From Streptomyces spiroverticillatus (lineage in GTDB: Bacteria > Actinomycetota > Actinomycetes > Streptomycetales > Streptomycetaceae), in assembly GCA_014650415.1 (NCBI GenBank), contig BMUX01000007.1, positions 123,760-187,759 on the forward strand: DNA of 64,000 nucleotides. Direction: 5' to 3'. The position numbers and the translations under genes are program-made. Below are positions 1 through 8,572 of this stretch, piece by piece (the stretch's first letter is position 1; every line of letters starts with the position of its first letter). Below the pieces are notes generated by a model. The model ran no database searches and was not told the DNA's origin. It was given only the letters and a program-made list of their open reading frames with translations.

Positions 1-1417
1 ACAGCGAGAGCGACCGGGGGAGGGAGTTGAGGAAGGTCTGCCGGACGCCGTAGGGGCCCAGCGCCGTGTCCAGGCTGTAGGTCACCCCGGCGACGTCGTC
101 CACGGAGGCCAGGAACACCAGCGTCCTGGACTCGCGGTGGTTCACGAACTGCACCTCGTGCGCCAGCGCGTCCAGGTCCACCCCGGTGCTCGCCCGCAGC
201 TCGTCGCGCAGCGACTCGTACGCGCGCGCCGCCGAGTACTGGCTGTCGTTGAGGTGCAGTACGTCACCGGTGCGGCCGGCGAACTCGAACTGCTGGGTCT
301 TCAGGCCCGCCCCGTCCAGCCGGGGCCGGCGGATCATCCGGTCGCCCAGCTTCAGGCGCAGCAGCGGGGTCTCGTGGGCGTGCAGCCGGGTGACGACCAG
401 CTCGCCCTCCTCGCCCTCGGGCACCCACCGGCCGTCGGCGTCGACGATCTCGATGAAGTGCAGTCCGGGCACGGAGGCCAAGTACGGGGATTCTTCTGAG
501 AGTTGGAGGCCGATGGTCTCCGCCTGGGTGGCGGCGAAGTAGCTGAGGATGGCCAGGTTCGGGTACATCGCCCGCAGCTCCGCCCGCTTGCGCTGGGCCA
601 GCACCCCGCTGCCGTACAGCGCGACCCGGAAGCTCTCCTTCGCCTCCTGGCTCATTCCGGCGCCCAGGTCGCTGAGGATCGCGATGCCCGCGGTGATGCC
701 CATCAGGGCCTTGGGGCCCGGGTAGGAGAACATGTGCTCAAGGACCGGGGCCGTGACCGGGCCCGCGCCGATGTAGTTGATGCCGGGGACGTGGCTGAGC
801 ACGCCGCCGACCATGGTGCCGCTGCTCCACATCTGGTAGTCGGCGAGTGTCGTCATCAGCCACTTGGGACCGATGCCGGGCAGGTACTTGCCCAGCTGGT
901 AGGTCCCCATGAAGTCGCCCGCGATGCGGTACGTGTCCTCCAACTCCCGCAGTGAGTAGACCACTTCGAGCGGGCGTCCGCCGCTGGTGCCGCCGCTGGC
1001 CACCACCTCGAACCCGCCGTGGTGCAGCGGCACCACCATGCCGGGCCGCTCGTCCATGAAGAAGTCGCGCTGCACGTCCTTGTCGGAGAGCGGGACCTGC
1101 TGCCAGTCGCGGTACGTCGCGGGCGCACCGGTGATGCCCGCCTCGGCGAGCCGGGCGCGCCACAGCGGGTTCAGCCGGGCGGTGTGCACCTGCTGCTGGA
1201 GACGGCGCAGCACCAGCGCGTCCTGCACGGTGTGCGGCAGCTCCGGGTAGGGGGTCTGGTAGGCCTGGGCCGCCTCCACGAGCTTGCCCGCGAAGGTGGG
1301 CAGGGCGCGTACGGCGCCGACCGACTGGGGGTTCCACTCCCAGTCCGGAATCAGTCGCATCGCCAGTGCGGTGGCCTCGTCGGTCGATATCCGAGGCAGC
1401 GGAGAGATCGTCGTCAT
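1..1417 (-). CDS. Phenylacetate-CoA ligase-like adenylate-forming enzyme (C-terminus outside window)
   Basis: The frame is open from an ATG at 1417 to the left window edge, giving 472 residues without the end. An AAGGGA ribosome site lies 8 bases before the start. Near residue 139 there is a Ser/Gly/Thr-rich nucleotide loop (SGGTSGGRP), and further on an aromatic FAATQAETIG stretch and a GELVVTRL...LRLKLGDRMI region, typical of the PaaK/F390-synthetase branch of adenylating enzymes, which activate a carboxylic acid as acyl-AMP and usually pass it to CoA or a carrier. The substrate cannot be read. It follows the PLP decarboxylase gene on the same strand after 107 bases, so the two probably share a transcript and a pathway. 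The cut C-terminus hides the A8-A10 motifs. Confidence 0.75.
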   Translation of the reverse strand, partial: MTTISPLPRISTDEATALAMRLIPDWEWNPQSVGAVRALPTFAGKLVEAAQAYQTPYPELPHTVQDALVLRRLQQQVHTARLNPLWRARLAEAGITGAPATYRDWQQVPLSDKDVQRDFFMDERPGMVVPLHHGGFEVVASGGTSGGRPLEVVYSLRELEDTYRIAGDFMGTYQLGKYLPGIGPKWLMTTLADYQMWSSGTMVGGVLSHVPGINYIGAGPVTAPVLEHMFSYPGPKALMGITAGIAILSDLGAGMSQEAKESFRVALYGSGVLAQRKRAELRAMYPNLAILSYFAATQAETIGLQLSEESPYLASVPGLHFIEIVDADGRWVPEGEEGELVVTRLHAHETPLLRLKLGDRMIRRPRLDGAGLKTQQFEFAGRTGDVLHLNDSQYSAARAYESLRDELRASTGVDLDALAHEVQFVNHRESRTLVFLASVDDVAGVTYSLDTALGPYGVRQTFLNSLPRSLSL

Positions 1418-1458
1418 ACGTGAGGTCCCTTGCTCGAACGGTGTGCGGCCGGGTTGTG

Positions 1459-1500
1459 GTGCGGCCGTGGGGAGTCGGCCCGGCGTGCGGCCGTGGGGAG
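1459..1500. repeat. 16-base direct repeat, two copies
   Basis: The sequence gtgcggccgtggggag occurs at 1459-1474 and again at 1485-1500, separated by ten bases, in the short gap between the decarboxylase and the adenylating-enzyme genes. It may be a slippage duplication or a paired protein site; nothing else supports either. Confidence 0.6.
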
Positions 1501-1524
1501 AGCGACCGGGGACGCGTGTCCCGG

Positions 1525-3024
1525 TCAGCCGTGGAGCAGCTCTTCGCCGACCTTGCGGATCTCGTTCAGCAGCATCCGGAAGTGCTCGACGGTGATCTGG
1601 TGGTTCATCATCACGACGCGGAGTGCGGCGACCCCGTCGACGTTGACCTTGGAGAGGAAGAAGTTGCCCTGGCGCTTGATCCGGTTGCGGATCGCGACCT
1701 GGAGGCGGTGCGTCTCGTCGGCCCTGATCAGGTCGGACGGCCGGTAGCGGAAGCACAGGATGTTCGACTCGGGCCGGTGCAGGGCGTCGAAGTCCGGTTC
1801 CTGCTCGACGACCTGATGGGCCTGCGCCGTCAGGTCGCAGAGGTAGTCGATCTTCTCGGCGAAGAGCGCCCGGCCGAACACGGACCACAGCGTCCACAGC
1901 GGCATGATCATGGGCCGCTTGGTGCACTCGAAGTTCTTGCTCCCGCTGTCGAGGTCGGTGTAGATGTCCGGCTCCTCGTCGAACACGTAGCTCGCCTGCT
2001 GCCGGAACGCACCCTGTCCCTTCTCCCCGTTCCGGTAGAAGAGCAGCGTGCAGGGCGCGGGGACGAACAGCATCTTGTGCGCGTCCCAGGTCAGCGAGTC
2101 GACCTTCTCGATGCCCTTGAGCTTGGCGCGCTGCTTGTCGGACACCAGCAGGCTCGCCCCGTGCGCGCCGTCCACGTGCAGCCAGATGTCCTTGCGGCGG
2201 GCCAGGTCGGCGAGTTCGCCCAGCGGGTCGAAGGCGCCGAGCGAGGTACTGCCGGCGGACGCCACCAGGCAGAACACCTTCAGTTTGCGGCTTTCGGCCG
2301 CCTGAAGGACGTGCGGCGCCTGCTCCATGCAGATCTGCTTGGCGTCGTTCAGCGGCAGTTTGACCAGCTGGTCCTCGCCGATGCCGAGCACCCCGGCGGC
2401 CCGGGAGACGCTGTAGTGCACGTCCGCGCCGACCGCGATGGCCGGACGCGGCCGCCCCGCGACGGCGGAGCCGCCCTCGGCCCAGTAGTCGGGGTACTTG
2501 TCGTTGCGCGCGGCCAGCAGCGCGGTGAGGTTGGCCAGCGAGCCGCCGGAGGTGGTGACCATCGTGAAGCGGTCGGGGTCGAAGCCGATGAACCGGTTGA
2601 GCTCGCCCGCCATCAACTGCTCTGCCACATTCGGGAGTTGGGCGGCCTCGTAGAAGGACGACGGCTGATTCACGACGGAGCTGACGAAGTCCACCACGCC
2701 GGACAGGGGCACCACCCCGGAGAACTGCCGGCCCATGTAGCCGGGCGAGTGCACCGGGATTCCGGTCCGGATGTAGAGGTCCAGGATCGCCCCGAGCCGC
2801 TCCTCGTCGAAGGGATTGACCTGATCGCTGTCCGGAGCCATCAAGGCTTGTGCCGCCCGGGTGAGAGCGGCGGGCCTGATGAGTTCGAGACCCCTGATGG
2901 AGAGGTCCGACAAGTGCTTTTCCAGCCTGCCGAGGGCCGATTCGGAGTTCTCCCGGAACAGCTGCGGGTCGAAAGCTTCGAGCAGTAATCCGGCAGCGGG
3001 TTCCTCTGACCGGGGCTGCGTCAT
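1525..3024 (-). CDS. Group II PLP-dependent decarboxylase
   Basis: A 499-residue protein of the aromatic-amino-acid / glutamate / 2,4-diaminobutyrate decarboxylase fold. Visible marks are TSGGSLANLTALLAAR (phosphate loop and substrate side), the HVDGAHGAS segment that holds the PLP-binding Asp, and DAHKML with the Schiff-base lysine at K317. The start at 3024 is chosen because AAGGAGG lies six bases upstream; an ATG 36 bases earlier lacks such a site. Such enzymes remove CO2 from an amino acid to give an amine. The substrate is not readable. Together with the downstream acyl-activating enzyme this looks like an amine or amide-forming pathway whose remainder lies left of the window. Confidence 0.85.
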   Translation of the reverse strand: MTQPRSEEPAAGLLLEAFDPQLFRENSESALGRLEKHLSDLSIRGLELIRPAALTRAAQALMAPDSDQVNPFDEERLGAILDLYIRTGIPVHSPGYMGRQFSGVVPLSGVVDFVSSVVNQPSSFYEAAQLPNVAEQLMAGELNRFIGFDPDRFTMVTTSGGSLANLTALLAARNDKYPDYWAEGGSAVAGRPRPAIAVGADVHYSVSRAAGVLGIGEDQLVKLPLNDAKQICMEQAPHVLQAAESRKLKVFCLVASAGSTSLGAFDPLGELADLARRKDIWLHVDGAHGASLLVSDKQRAKLKGIEKVDSLTWDAHKMLFVPAPCTLLFYRNGEKGQGAFRQQASYVFDEEPDIYTDLDSGSKNFECTKRPMIMPLWTLWSVFGRALFAEKIDYLCDLTAQAHQVVEQEPDFDALHRPESNILCFRYRPSDLIRADETHRLQVAIRNRIKRQGNFFLSKVNVDGVAALRVVMMNHQITVEHFRMLLNEIRKVGEELLHG

Positions 3025-3979
3025 GGCGGCCTCCTTGGGAAAGGGCGCTATGCCCATTGCGTGGTCTGTTTCCGGGCATGGGGAGAGGACGTCCGGAAAG
3101 CATGGCGAAAGGAATGGGCGGGCCGCGTCGAGAATTCGCACAGGGGAGTTCCGAACCTCTTGCCAGGGCCCGCGGGAATTGTTTCCAGGGCGTGCGGGTG
3201 CTGCCCGCGCACGGCTGGTCGGGGCCTGCGCGCGGTCCTGAAAAGCTCTGCCGTCCGAACGCGGCACACGGTAAGTCCTGCCTGGTGGCCGGGTTCCTCG
3301 TGGGACGTGGCCGGCCGCGGGTCGGGGACGGTCAACGCCTCCCGGACAAGGATCCGCGTTCGGAGAATGTGGTGCCGTATACCAGCAACTGCCCCCCTCG
3401 GACACACGTGGTCCACTGCGGCGAAAGAAATTCTGCACACCGCCCGGTTTCTCCCCAGTAACCGGGCGGGATGCAGAGCGCACTCGATTTCGTGCGACCT
3501 GCTACGCAATGTTGTCGCTCTCTTACAGAACTGACAATAGGTCCTGGGGTTCCGCCTGGGCGCGGTGCACGTGCAGATGTCCTAAAAGCATGCGCGGCGT
3601 TGGTCCGAACCTACCTGCGGTACGTGCCAGCGTCACAGGTCAGGGCCTTTCCGTCGTTGATCGAAAATCACCGTGCGAGCGGCGCGGATGTCTGTTTCCG
3701 GCAGTCGGGGCAGGGGGCTTCTCGGCCGAACGGCGCAAAGTCGTATCCCATTCCGGATCGCGAAATGAAGCCCCGGTTAATCAAGGGCGAGGCGGGGCGC
3801 ACGAGGTGGCGGGGGAGAGGCTTCGCGGCGCCCGGCCGGTGCCGGCGGGAGGCGGGTGCGGGAGGCGGCTGCGGTGCGGGCACGAGAGGCGGGCCGCCGC
3901 AGAGCTACGTATAAAGGGCAAAGGGGTCAGGGCGGATGTCCTGGCGACGAGAACCCGGCACCCGGCGGAGGTTTCAGGC
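3025..3979. other. Long gene-free stretch between divergent genes
   Basis: These 955 bases separate the decarboxylase (leftward) from the aminotransferase homologue (rightward). I see no frame with a convincing start, codon pattern or protein motif on either strand, and the composition is visibly less GC-rich and lacks the strong third-position GC of neighbouring genes. It holds a 10-base-pair inverted repeat (3440-3469) and an A/T-richer patch near 3500-3540 that could contain promoters. It may carry regulatory DNA, an unrecognised RNA or the relic of a lost gene. Confidence 0.6.
3440..3469. repeat. Inverted repeat / hairpin in the gene-free stretch
   Basis: Perfect 10-base arms, ccgcccggtt and aaccgggcgg, flank a ten-base loop. 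No U-run follows on either strand. It is about 420 bases from the nearest start codon, so it could end a short untranslated transcript or be a protein-binding site. Confidence 0.5.
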
Positions 3980-5308
3980 ATGCAGCGGACGGCTCCCGAG
4001 GACCCCGCGCGCGCCGGAGCACACCGCCCCGCGAAGGACGGCACCGGAGCGGACCCGGTACCGGTCGCAGCGGCCCTGGGCCCCGCCGCCGAGCGGGGCC
4101 GGGTCCGGCACGGGCCGCCCGCCCCCGACCCCGGGCTGCCCGTCCTGCCGGAACTCGCCGCCGTCCTGGCCGCCGCCGCGGGCCGCACCGTGTGCGAACC
4201 GCCCGGCGGGGGCACCGCCCTGCGCGCCGCGGCCGTCGGGCACTGGCGGCGGCGCGGCATCGGCGTGGACACCGACGGTGTGGTCGCCGCCCCGGGCGGA
4301 CCGCCCCTGCTGTTCGCCCTGATGGCCGCCGCCGGCGGCGATGTGCTGCTGCCCCGGCCCTGTCCCGCCTGGTGGGCCGCCCAGGTGCGGCTGCTGGCCG
4401 GGGTCCGCACCTCCTTCCACGTGCCCACCCCGGCCGAGTGCGGCGGCGTGCCCGACCCGTACGCCCTGCTGGAGACCGTCACCCGGATACGCGCCGAGGG
4501 CGGCCGGCCCCGGCTCCTGCTGCTGTCCGTGCCCGACGACCCGACGGCCACCCTCGCCCCGCCCGAGACGGTGCGCGCCGTCTGCGAGGTGGCGCTCGCC
4601 GAGGGGCTCACCGTCGTCAGCGACGAGACCTGGCGCGACACCGTGCACCGGCCCCGCGAGACGGTCTTCTTCAGCCCGGCCGAGATGTTCCCCGACCACG
4701 TCGTGGTCCTCAGCGACCTCGCGGGCGCCCTCACCCCCACCAGCTGGCCCGTCGCCGTCGCCCGGGTGCCATCCACCGCGGCGGGCACAGCCCTGCGCGC
4801 CCGCGCCCTCGACGTCCTGGCCGCGCTCGGTGCCACCGTCCCCGCACCGGTCGCGGAGGCCGCCGCGTACGCCCTGCACGACCCGGAACCCGTCGTCGAG
4901 CGCGCCGCCGCCGCTGCCGCGATGCACGCCCGCGTCCAGCACGCCGTGCACCGGGCGGTCCTCGACGCCGGAGCCCTCGCCCGGCCCCCGGTCGCCGGAC
5001 GGCACCTCTACGCCGACCTCGGACCGCTCCGCGAGGGCCTCGCCGAGCACGGCGTCACCGACTCCATGGAGCTGGAGGAGTACCTCACCGCCCGCCTGGA
5101 CACCCCCGTCCCCGGCGGCCACCGCTTCGGCGACTCCCTGGGCGCCCTGCGCGTACGCCTGTCCACCGCACCCCTGCTGGGAGCAACCCCCGCACAGCGC
5201 ACGGAGTCCCTGACGGCACGGGACCCGCTGGAACTGCCGCATCTGGAGCAAGCGTTGAACCACCTGACAGCGGCCCTCGCCGAACTGGGCCGTGCCCGCC
5301 GTCCGTGA
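3980..5308 (+). CDS. Class I/II aminotransferase-fold protein with degenerate active site
   Basis: A 442-residue protein starting at an ATG with GGAG nine bases upstream. Its order of segments follows the fold-type I aminotransferases: a phosphate-side GGPP region near residue 100, a degenerate NPTG motif, a DExY-like motif and the region that should carry the PLP lysine. The canonical residues are changed: Asn of NPTG is D187 (VPDDPTATLAP), Tyr of DExY is W218 (SDETWRD, with D215 kept), and the Lys of the SxSKxxG motif is replaced in LSDLAGALTP, where G249 stands at the lysine position. A C-terminal RVRLS resembles the carboxylate-binding Arg motif. Transamination therefore looks unlikely; a binding or regulatory role is possible. 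It probably forms an operon with the next gene 61 bases downstream. Confidence 0.7.
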   Translation: MQRTAPEDPARAGAHRPAKDGTGADPVPVAAALGPAAERGRVRHGPPAPDPGLPVLPELAAVLAAAAGRTVCEPPGGGTALRAAAVGHWRRRGIGVDTDGVVAAPGGPPLLFALMAAAGGDVLLPRPCPAWWAAQVRLLAGVRTSFHVPTPAECGGVPDPYALLETVTRIRAEGGRPRLLLLSVPDDPTATLAPPETVRAVCEVALAEGLTVVSDETWRDTVHRPRETVFFSPAEMFPDHVVVLSDLAGALTPTSWPVAVARVPSTAAGTALRARALDVLAALGATVPAPVAEAAAYALHDPEPVVERAAAAAAMHARVQHAVHRAVLDAGALARPPVAGRHLYADLGPLREGLAEHGVTDSMELEEYLTARLDTPVPGGHRFGDSLGALRVRLSTAPLLGATPAQRTESLTARDPLELPHLEQALNHLTAALAELGRARRP

Positions 5309-5369
5309 ACAAGCGCACCTGAGCCGACGCAACTGTGCACCGCTGTACGCCACCGAACGGAGCCTCTCG

Positions 5370-6431
5370 ATGACGGAACAGACCGAACTCACCGACCCTC
5401 CGGAACGCTCCGCGGGCCGCACCCCCGGCGGCCTGGCGGAACGCCCCCGCCCGACCGCGCCCACCCCCCTGACCCGCCCCGTCGGCGAGGTCCGCACCGC
5501 CCCCTGGCCGCGCACCTTCGCCGACCGCCTCACCGCCCCGCTCCCGGGCGTACGGGCACTGGCCAGGCTCGCCCGCGAGGGCGCCATCCGGCCCGGCCGG
5601 GACGGGCTGCGCGACATCTCCCGGCTGCCGTACGAACCCGGGCCGCTGCCCGTCGTCGACGCCGCCACCGTCGCCGTCACCTGGGCGGGGCACGCCAGTT
5701 GGGTGGTCCGCATCGGCGGGCTCACCGTGCTCACCGACCCGGTGTGGTCCCGGAAGATCCTCGGCACCCCGCCCCGGGTCACACCGGTGGGCGTGCGCTG
5801 GGAGGACCTGCCGCCCGTCGACGCTGTCGTCATCAGCCACAACCACTACGACCATCTCGACGCGCCGACCCTCAAGCGGCTGCCCCGCGACACCCCGCTC
5901 TTCGTCCCGGCCGGAGTGGCGCGCTGGTGCCGCCGCCGGGGCTTCACCAGGGTCACCGAGCTGGACTGGTGGGAGGGCGCCGAACTCGGCGGCGTACGGC
6001 TGGACTTCGTCCCCGCGCACCACTGGAGCAAGCGCTCCCTGACGGACACGTGCCGCACGCTGTGGGGCGGGTGGGTGCTGTCCGACGGGGGCGGGCAGCG
6101 GGTGTACTTCGCGGGGGACACCGGGTACGGGCACTGGTTCCGCGAGATCGGGGACCGCTACCCCGGATTCGACCTCGCCCTCCTGCCCATCGGGGCCTAC
6201 CACCCCCGGTGGTGGCTCCAGGACGTCCACATGGACCCGGAGGAGGCGGTCCGCGCCTGTGCCGACGTCGGCGCCCGCCGGATGGCCCCCATGCACTGGG
6301 GCACCTTCGTCCTCTCCGCCGAACCGGTCCTCGAACCCCTGACCCGCGTCCGCGAGGCGTGGGCCGCCTCGGGCCGCCGCCGCGAGGATCTCTGGGACCT
6401 GGGCGTCGGAGCCTCGCGGGTGCTGTCCTGA
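5370..6431 (+). CDS. Metallo-beta-lactamase-fold hydrolase, NAPE-PLD / UlaG-like
   Basis: A 353-residue cytoplasmic protein. The zinc motif reads H157-N-H159-Y-D161-H162 (HNHYDHLD), preceded by the WAGHASWVV and TDPVWS strands and followed by GDTGYG and MAPMHWGTF, the order found in N-acylphosphatidylethanolamine phospholipase D-like and UlaG-like hydrolases. The first 70 residues are proline-rich and not part of the fold. The start is the ATG at 5370; the upstream ribosome site is weak. It lies 61 bases behind the degenerate aminotransferase. Substrate could be a phospholipid, lactone or phosphodiester; the sequence does not tell. Confidence 0.8.
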   Translation: MTEQTELTDPPERSAGRTPGGLAERPRPTAPTPLTRPVGEVRTAPWPRTFADRLTAPLPGVRALARLAREGAIRPGRDGLRDISRLPYEPGPLPVVDAATVAVTWAGHASWVVRIGGLTVLTDPVWSRKILGTPPRVTPVGVRWEDLPPVDAVVISHNHYDHLDAPTLKRLPRDTPLFVPAGVARWCRRRGFTRVTELDWWEGAELGGVRLDFVPAHHWSKRSLTDTCRTLWGGWVLSDGGGQRVYFAGDTGYGHWFREIGDRYPGFDLALLPIGAYHPRWWLQDVHMDPEEAVRACADVGARRMAPMHWGTFVLSAEPVLEPLTRVREAWAASGRRREDLWDLGVGASRVLS

Positions 6432-6443
6432 GCCCAGGGCCCG

Positions 6444-7103
6444 TCAGGCCGTGCCCCGCACCCTGCGCCAGAGCGACGGGACGCCGCTGATCAGCAGCGT
6501 CACCGCGATCGCCGCCGCCACCCCCTCCCAGGGCCGGGAGAAGAGGGTGCCGCCGAGGATGCCGATCAGTTGGTAGGCCGCCGCCCAGGCGAGGCACGCC
6601 GGGACGTCGCCGCGGGCGAACCTCCCGATCGGCATCTTCGCCAGCAGGCACGCCAGCATCACCGGAATCCGGCCCGCCGGGACCAGGCGGGAGAGGGTGA
6701 GGACCTTCGAGCGGTGCTCCTCCAGCTTGCGCTGAGCCTGTTCCAGACGCTGGTCCGGGGCCCGCTTGCGCAGCGCGTCCAGCCACTTCGAGCCGTGCTC
6801 GGAACGGACGCCCCGCACACCGAGCCAGTACAGGGCCAGGTCGCCGACGAAGGCCGCGGCCGCCGCGACCAGGAAGACGACGAGCAGGGAGAGCGCGGGG
6901 ATGCTCTGGTGCAGGGCCACCACGGCGGCCGTGCTGACCAGTGCCCCGGTGGGGACCACCGGGACGAGGGCTCCCAGCACCACCAGCGCGAAGAGCATCG
7001 GGTAGCCGACCGCCTGCTGGGTGGCCTCCGGAGGGACCTTGACGTCCACCACCTGCGCCGCGTCCAGCACCCACTGCGCCGACGCCCATCTCGCACCGCT
7101 CAC
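6444..7103 (-). CDS. DedA/VTT-like membrane protein
   Basis: A 219-residue integral membrane protein with a hydrophobic segment near residues 30-60, a second near 65-90, a charged cytoplasmic stretch (KWLDALRKRAPDQRLEQAQRKLEEHRSK is its core), then R-x-V-P-A-G-R typical of the DedA/SNARE-associated (VTT) family, where the arginines and the loop before them are important for lipid scrambling and proton-coupled activity. The GTG start at 7103 shares GTGA with the stop of the upstream metallo-hydrolase gene, so translation is probably coupled. Family role: membrane lipid carrier recycling or envelope homeostasis. Confidence 0.7.
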   Translation of the reverse strand: MSGARWASAQWVLDAAQVVDVKVPPEATQQAVGYPMLFALVVLGALVPVVPTGALVSTAAVVALHQSIPALSLLVVFLVAAAAAFVGDLALYWLGVRGVRSEHGSKWLDALRKRAPDQRLEQAQRKLEEHRSKVLTLSRLVPAGRIPVMLACLLAKMPIGRFARGDVPACLAWAAAYQLIGILGGTLFSRPWEGVAAAIAVTLLISGVPSLWRRVRGTA

Positions 7104-7885
7104 CGGGCGTCCTCCGTCCGCACGCTCTCGCCGTGCTCCAGCCTGTGCACCGCCACCTTCGGCGCGAGCACGGCAGCCTTGCGTACGAACTCGACTCCCG
7201 GCGCGTGGAACTCGTGCGGCCGCACCCCGTCCAGGCCGATCGGCCAGTACGTCCCGTAGTGCACCGGCACCGCGTGCCGGGGGTCCAGCGCCGCCAGGGC
7301 CTGCGCCGCGCGCCCCGCGTCCAGGTGGCCCTGGCCCAGGTTCGGGCCCCAGCCGCCGACCGGGAGCAGGGCGGTGTCGATCGGCCCGACGGCCGAGGCC
7401 ATCGTGTCGTACAGGCCCGTGTCCCCCGCGAAGTAGGTCGCGGACGCGCCCTCGACGACGTACCCCAGTGCGGGACAGCGGTGCGGGCCGATCGGGAGGC
7501 GGCGCCCGTCGTGCTCGGCGTGGACCGCGCGGACGGTCAGGGGGCCGACCCGCAGGGACTCGTCCGGGGACAGCTCCGCCGTGCGGAAGCGGCGCAGCGC
7601 CGGGACCGCGCGGACCGCCCCGCGCGGCAGCACCACGAGCGAGTCCGGGGCGAGCCGGGACAGCGAGGGCAGGTGCAGGTGGTCGGAGTGCAGGTGCGAG
7701 ATCAGGACCGCGTCGGCGCGGGCCGCCTCGGCGGTGGGCAGCGCGCCCCTGCGCCGCCGCAGATGCGCGAAGCGCCGTACGAACAGCGGGTCGGTGAGCA
7801 CTCTCACCCCGGAGTCCTCGACCGTGCAGGTGGCATGACCCCACCAGGTGATGACCGTTCCCGCGCTGCTCACAGTGATGCGCAC
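7100..7885 (-). CDS. Metallo-beta-lactamase-fold hydrolase
   Basis: A 261-residue protein with WWGHATC, TDPLF, the zinc site SHLHSDHLH, GDTGLYD and the terminal PVHYGTY histidine, so the metal ligands of the fold appear complete. It belongs to the same UlaG/NAPE-PLD-like group as the protein encoded at 5370-6431, although the two are divergent in length and N-terminus. The GTG at 7885 is used because GGGAG lies six bases before it. It is translationally coupled to the DedA-like gene through a four-base overlap, which suggests a membrane-lipid connection. Confidence 0.8.
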   Translation of the reverse strand: MRITVSSAGTVITWWGHATCTVEDSGVRVLTDPLFVRRFAHLRRRRGALPTAEAARADAVLISHLHSDHLHLPSLSRLAPDSLVVLPRGAVRAVPALRRFRTAELSPDESLRVGPLTVRAVHAEHDGRRLPIGPHRCPALGYVVEGASATYFAGDTGLYDTMASAVGPIDTALLPVGGWGPNLGQGHLDAGRAAQALAALDPRHAVPVHYGTYWPIGLDGVRPHEFHAPGVEFVRKAAVLAPKVAVHRLEHGESVRTEDAR

Positions 7886-7974
7886 TCCTCTCCCGACGTC
7901 CGATCCACCCTACGGCGCTCCCGGAGGCGCACCGTGCCACCCGTGCGCGCCTCCTGCCGCCCGGGCGATCGGAG

Positions 7975-7980
7975 TAGGGT
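7975..7980 (+). promoter_or_regulatory. Candidate -10 hexamer TAGGGT
   Basis: TAGGGT matches the actinobacterial TANNNT -10 pattern and lies 30 bases before the ATG at 8011, which would leave a short leader containing the GAAGGGGA ribosome site. No clear -35 is visible. Confidence 0.4.
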
Positions 7981-8010
7981 CGTCCGCGACAGCGGCGAAG
8001 GGGACGGGTC

Positions 8011-8478
8011 ATGGGCGAGGCGCGCACGCACTCCACGGAAGCGGCCGCTCCGGCCCCCGGGGAGGCCGCGCCCCGCAGAGACGTCCGGGTCGCCGTCATC
8101 GCCAGCCTCACCCCCCTCGAAGAGCTGGACCGCGACCCCTTCCTCGTCGACACCCGCAGCCAGCACGCGATGTGCGCCCGCTGGGCCGCCGACAAGGGCT
8201 ACGTCGTCATCCGCCAGCTTGTCGTGCACTCCCTGCCGCACGACCACCGCGCCCTGTGGACTGACATCGACGCCGGGCACGTCGACTTCTTCGTCACCGC
8301 CAACGAACGCGTCCTGCACCGCGCCGTGCGCTCCGTCGCCGACTTCTTCGCCGAGTGCGAGCGGCGCGGCGTCCGGCTGGAGACCGCCGGGCTCGACGAG
8401 CCCGTCTACAGCGCCACGATGAAGGCCGAAGTGCACCGCAGGCTCTCCATGCCGACCGCCGGATACGACGGCTGCTGA
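8011..8478 (+). CDS. Small serine-recombinase-fold-like protein, no DNA-binding tail
   Basis: A 155-residue protein with GAAGGGGA before its ATG. From residue 26 the pattern RVAVIASLTP...TRSQHAMCARWAADKGYVVI and then HVDFFVTANERVLHRAV...FFAECERRGVRLETAG follows the outline of the serine-recombinase N-terminal domain (conserved Ser, then a QxxxC/A-xxxG-Y-x-V helix, then the 'vdvvv...RL.R' strand-helix and 'gv.l.t'). A serine sits at S32 but the usual YxRvS context and the helix-turn-helix C-terminus are missing. I infer a degenerate or repurposed recombinase fold; it could instead be an unrelated Streptomyces-specific protein. No mobile-element ends are visible nearby. Confidence 0.55.
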   Translation: MGEARTHSTEAAAPAPGEAAPRRDVRVAVIASLTPLEELDRDPFLVDTRSQHAMCARWAADKGYVVIRQLVVHSLPHDHRALWTDIDAGHVDFFVTANERVLHRAVRSVADFFAECERRGVRLETAGLDEPVYSATMKAEVHRRLSMPTAGYDGC

Positions 8479-8572
8479 GGTCCCCGCCACCGGGTGTTGT
8501 GTCCCGTTGTGTCTGGGTTGATTCGGGAGTGCCCCGCCCGCTGTGACAGGCTGGCCGGACACGAGGGGCCGG

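Noticed and set aside
3048..3909. Several open frames of 120-160 codons in the gap before the aminotransferase homologue
   Set aside because: They have no ribosome sites, no motif, and an unbiased codon third position; frames on both strands are equally open.
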